DNA from: DASVSE01 sp036399715
GTDB taxonomy: Bacteria; Bacteroidota; Rhodothermia; Rhodothermales; Rubricoccaceae
Direction: 5' to 3'
DNA: 9,364 nt
NCBI GenBank assembly: GCA_036399715.1
Contig: DASWMO010000136.1
Span: 1 to 9,364, forward strand
Below the pieces are notes generated by a model. It was not told the origin of the DNA. It saw only the letters and a list, made by a program, of their open reading frames with translations, and did no database searches. Below are positions 6,724 to 9,364 of the stretch, in pieces (the stretch's first letter is position 1; each line of letters begins with the position of its first letter). The position numbers and the translations under genes were made by a program.

Positions 6724-6912
6724 TCCCTGTTTCGCTGCCTGCTGGAGCAGTTCCGTCGTGTGGTAGAGCACTTCCGTCAAGTGGTAGAGCTGTTCCGTTG
6801 CCTGGTAGAGCATTTCTGCCAGGTGATGGAGCACTTCCGCCGGGCGGTGGAGCACTTCCGTCAGGTGGTGGAGCAGTTCCGCCGTGTGTGGGAGGCGTTT
6901 CGTGACCCGGGC
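6724..6912. repeat. 21-bp tandem repeat array (nine units, outer ones degenerate), heptad-encoding
   Basis: Unit boundaries fall at 6724, 6745, 6766, 6787, 6808, 6829, 6850, 6871 and 6892. The seven central units are well conserved and start GAGC; the first and last are decayed. There are no spacers, so it is a minisatellite and not a CRISPR array. Read forward in the frame of 6745, each unit encodes E-[HQL]-F-[RC]-[RQC]-[VLA]-V. Read in reverse in register, each gives L-[HYQ]-H-L-[TA]-E-[VLM]-like heptads. Both readings are amphipathic, like a coiled coil. Variation between units is mostly at the third base of the forward codons (for example CGT/CGC, GTA/GTG, CAC/CAT/CAG). Neither reading has a good start and stop of its own: the forward frame runs open from a GTG at 6664 into the next gene, and the reverse frame starts at a GTG at 6927 and runs into E1 antisense. 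Whether it is expressed is unknown. Confidence 0.9.
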
Positions 6913-7051
6913 GACCACGTCCGCCACCCCCGGAGGCTGATCGGGGAAGGGTGGAGCAGCCCTGTCCCCCGGTCCGGGTATCCCGGCGGTCCGGGCACCA
7001 TGACCGCGGGGGGCGGTCCGAGCGTCACGCTGCAGGTCCTCAAACCTGATG

Positions 7052-7080
7052 TTGTCCGGGCACGACGTGCGCCCTACACT
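7052..7080 (+). promoter_or_regulatory. Probable promoter of the secreted propeller gene
   Basis: TTGTCC (7052-7057) and TACACT (7075-7080) are separated by exactly 17 bases; each box matches the sigma-70 consensus at four of six positions. The predicted RNA start is about 19 bases before the ATG at 7106, a similar short leader without Shine-Dalgarno as at the spmA/E1 divergent region. It supports 7106 as the true start. Confidence 0.45.
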
Positions 7081-7519
7081 GCGGGCACATCTTCCGGGCT
7101 GGCCGATGACCCGTTTGCGACTCGCCTCCGTTTTGCTCGCGCTCCTGCTCGCCTCGGCGGCCGGCGCTCAGACCTTCCGCCCGGCCGCGGGGCCGTGGAC
7201 GCGCGCCCACGAGATCGTCGGCTCCGCGCCCGACGGCCGCATCTTCGCCCGCGTCGGCCAGCGCCTCGGCGTGACCCGCGACGGCGGGCAGACGTGGACC
7301 GTCGTCTCGGAGAACGCCGCGCCGCGCCGCATCGCGACCGATGGCGACGCTCTCATCGGCGCGTTTTCCAATGGCGTCCGCCGCTCCGTCGACGGCGGCG
7401 CGACGTGGGAGCCGTGGGGCCTCGACGGGGTCAACATTGTCGGCGTTGCCGTCGGCGATGTCGCGTATGCGATCTCGGATCGGGCGCTGTACCGCCGGAC
7501 GACGTCCTGGTCAGCCGTG

Positions 7520-7545
7520 CCTCTTCCCTCCAGCTTTCGACGTAC
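7520..7545 (+). other. Site of the -1 frameshift in the propeller gene
   Basis: Upstream the sensible reading uses codons starting at 7532 (AGC) and 7535 (TTT); downstream it uses TCG at 7537, ACG at 7540 and TAC at 7543. The short T-run 7535-7537, or the C/T-rich stretch 7520-7531 before it, is the likely place of a lost base. Both frames are open across 7049-7948, so the exact base cannot be fixed. No canonical X-XXY-YYZ slippery heptamer is visible. Confidence 0.7.
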
Positions 7546-9003
7546 GGGTACCTGCGCGTCCTCGGCGCCACGGGGACCACCGCCGCACTTGGGGGCGTGT
7601 GGTACACATGCCAGGGCTACACTCCGGTCTCCCTGTACCTCAGGACGGCAGACGCCGGGCAGACGTGGACGCAGACGAGCGGGAGCGGCCAGCCCTCGGG
7701 AGTCGCCGTTGCTGCCAGCGGAGCCGTGTGGTTCTCGTCCTCCAGCGCCGAGGGCTGTCTCAGCGTCCAGAACCATGGTGGGTTGTTCTACCAGGCAGCG
7801 GAGGCTCAGGGGGCTGTCCGGCTGTCCCAAGGCGACATTGGAGGGGTTGCCATCGACGAGAGCGGGGCGGCCGTCACGCGCCCCGGCGTGGCAGCCGGAA
7901 ACGCGCTCGACGTCTACGGGCCGGTCGCGGCCTCCGGTCCGCACGTGATTGCGGAGTCCGCCGGCCAGAGCGAGTGCGGGATTGACCCGCCGTGCTACGG
8001 GTTCGCCGGGTCCGGCCTGTTCGCCGCTCGGCTGCAGGGGCTGGCCGTGCCGACCGGATTCGTCGAATCCGCCGTGCGTGCGCTGCGGATCATCGGCGGC
8101 GACCTGCACGTCGCGGCGGACGGAGCCGCGTACAGCTCTCGCGCAGGTGAGTGGGAGGTGGCTGTTCAGCTAGACGACGTCTTTGGGTTCGTCGACGTCC
8201 CGTGGGTACCCGGGGAGACTGTGGTATTCGCGCGGCGGAGCCCGTACCAATTCACGCTTCCCGGGGCTGCGTGGGTCGGTTACGAGTCACCACCGGGCCC
8301 AATACCGGACCCGCTCGTCGATAATTTCACCAGCGCGGCAGTGCCGGTTGGCGATGAGATCGTGTCGGCGTCGGCAAGCCCGTATGGACCGATCGGCATC
8401 TACCGGTCGGTCTATGGGGGATCCATCAATGTCTTCGCTCACTGCGACATCGCGTCGCTCGGCGTCGCCGGGCCGAACATGCTGTACGCTGGGGCCGTCA
8501 CCGACTTCTGGAGGCGCCCGCTCTACAGGTGCTCGCCAGTCCCGCCGGGACGGGTGTTTGCATCGACCGACGGCGGTCGCATGTGGACCCGAGACGACGC
8601 TGGGATGACGGCCCGCGACGTGTTCGCCTTCACGTCCGTCGGTGCGGGTGCCGCGCGACTGGACCTCGCAGGCACGTCGGCGGGCGTCTTCGCCCGCACG
8701 CCCGGCGGGCCGTGGACTCCGGCCGGCCTCGACGGGCGCCGCGTGCTGACGTTCTACGACGCCCCGGACGGCCTCATCGCCGGAACCGACGACGGCCTCT
8801 TCCGCCGCGATGCCGCGGGCGCGTGGACGCGCTACGGGCAGGGCCTCGACGGCCGGGCGGTCTACGCAGTCCTCGCCACGACGGACGCCTACGGCGCATG
8901 GATCGGCGCCGGGACGGACGTGGGGCTGTTCCAGACGCGTGCCTTCGGCGTCGCCTCGGAAGCGGCCGCGCCACTCCCCGCGGGCGTGCTGCGCGTCACG
9001 ACG

Positions 9004-9237
9004 CTCCCGAACCCGTCGGGCGGCACCCGCACGGTTCGCGTCGAGGGGCTCGATGGCGAGGCCCGGCTGTCGGTGGTCGACCTGCTCGGCCGCCGCGTCG
9101 CGGACCTGGGGACGCTCGTGGCGCGCGGCGGGCAGGCCGAGGCGTCGTGGGACGCGAGCGCGCTTCCGCCAGGCGTCTACGTCGTCCGCGCGGTCTCGGC
9201 ACAGGGCTCAGCCGTCGAGCGCGCGGCGGTCGTCCGG
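9004..9237 (+). other. Type A T9SS C-terminal sorting domain
   Basis: This 78-residue tail begins LPNPSGGTRTVRV, continues through LSVVDLLGRRVADLG and closes with LPPGVYVVRAVSAQGSAVERA, ending in a basic VVR. The NP turn, the V-DLLGR strand and the LPPGVYVVR motif are the recognised marks of the type IX secretion sorting domain found in Bacteroidota. It is the best taxonomic marker in the window. In known systems the domain directs export through the outer membrane and is often cleaved off. Confidence 0.85.
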
Positions 9238-9363
9238 TAGCGAGGCGGAGCGCCCGGCGATGGTCCCGAGCGGGCCGAGGCCTCCGCCGCCGTCGCGGAG
9301 CGCCTCGGCGAGGGCGGCGTCCAGCCGGCCCGAGAGGCGCACGAGCGTCAGTTCGTCGTCCTC
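9208..9363 (-). CDS. C-terminal end of an unidentified gene (continues beyond right edge)
   Basis: On the minus strand a frame enters from the right edge and reads EDDELTLVRLSGRLDAALAE, then ALRDGGGGLGPLGTIAGRSA and a charged tail, to TGA at 9210-9208: 51 residues. The acidic start, amphipathic helix and varied composition look like real protein, while the other two minus frames are Arg/Pro-rich. It overlaps the last 33 bases of the propeller gene tail to tail. Too little is present to name a family. Confidence 0.45.
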   Translation of the reverse strand, partial: EDDELTLVRLSGRLDAALAEALRDGGGGLGPLGTIAGRSASLPDDRRALDG

Positions 9364-9364
9364 G

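Larger units (their letters stand above)
6624..7105. other. Long intergenic region between E1 and the secreted propeller gene
   Basis: These 482 bases hold the possible hairpin at 6691-6713, the 21-bp repeat array at 6724-6912 and the promoter-like sequence at 7052-7080. The stretch 6913-7050 is GC-rich with runs of C and G, and I see no gene, RNA element or further repeat in it. No ORF here has convincing coding character apart from the heptad array itself. Confidence 0.6.
7106..9240 (+). pseudogene. Secreted Asp-box beta-propeller protein with type IX secretion sorting domain, frameshifted
   Basis: The gene is split between two frames. From ATG 7106, one frame gives a signal peptide (MTRLRLASV, a Leu/Ala core, cleavage near AGA-Q) and about 144 normal residues up to PLPSSF. 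Sense then moves to the -1 frame near 7537 (LSTYGYLRVLGATG) and continues to TAG 9238-9240. One missing base would restore a 711-residue protein. Four Asp-box motifs are visible: TRDGGQTW (residues 57-64), SVDGGATW (94-101), TADAGQTW (7645-7668) and STDGGRMW (8563-8586), typical of sialidase-like or photosystem-stability-like propellers. The C-terminus from about 9004 (LPNPSGGTRTV, LSVVDLLGRRV, ALPPGVYVVRAV) is a type A sorting domain, so the product should cross the outer membrane and be surface-bound or released. Ligand and activity are unknown; no catalytic sialidase residues are identified. It may be a pseudogene, a phase-variable gene or a base-calling error. Confidence 0.85.

Noticed and set aside
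6724..6912. CRISPR array
   Set aside because: Units of 21 bases are contiguous with no unique spacers, and there are no cas genes.
6472..6927. Minus-strand ORF of 151 codons containing the heptads in reverse
   Set aside because: It starts at a GTG, and its second half is Arg/Pro-rich antisense of the E1 3' end. Only the repeat part is interesting, and it is recorded as a repeat.
6664..9240. One long plus-strand ORF (858 codons from a GTG) joining the heptad repeats to the propeller and sorting domain
   Set aside because: Between about 7106 and 7535 this frame is Arg/Pro-rich nonsense, while the neighbouring frame there encodes a signal peptide and two Asp-boxes. The open frame is a by-product of high GC plus the frameshift.

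Overview
The window comes from a very GC-rich bacterial chromosome. Several features point to the Bacteroidota side of the tree, most likely a Rhodothermia-type lineage (inference). One gene ends in a type A type-IX-secretion sorting domain. The 2-oxoacid dehydrogenase E1 is a fused alpha/beta polypeptide. Start codons lack Shine-Dalgarno sequences, and leaders look short. No tRNA, rRNA, CRISPR array, transposase or phage gene is visible.

Layout. (1) 3-881 (+): C-terminal part of an SbcC/Rad50-type nuclease ATPase, cut by the left edge. (2) 878-1117 (-): a small unidentified ORF that converges on sbcC and shares its stop palindrome CTAG. (3) 1220-4439 (-): a likely operon read right to left: spmA (with a large extra domain), spmB, a small lipoprotein and a GH130-family glycosidase/phosphorylase. 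(4) 4440-4589: a compact divergent promoter region. (5) 4590-6623 (+): a fused E1 alpha/beta thiamine-diphosphate dehydrogenase. (6) 6624-7105: a long non-genic gap holding a hairpin, nine units of a 21-bp tandem repeat that reads as amphipathic heptads on both strands, and a promoter-like sequence. (7) 7106-9240 (+): a secreted Asp-box beta-propeller-like protein with a C-terminal sorting domain, interrupted by a single -1 frameshift near 7537. Its middle third has lower GC and holds all the cysteines. (8) 9208 to the right edge (-): the C-terminal end of an unidentified gene overlapping the end of (7).

Most genes are housekeeping or single-purpose: DNA end processing, nucleoside-gate-like membrane proteins, oxidative decarboxylation of a 2-oxoacid, and mannoside-type carbohydrate turnover. 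No complete new multi-gene system is evident. The least ordinary parts are the heptad minisatellite, the frameshifted mosaic surface protein and the extra extracytoplasmic domain in SpmA.
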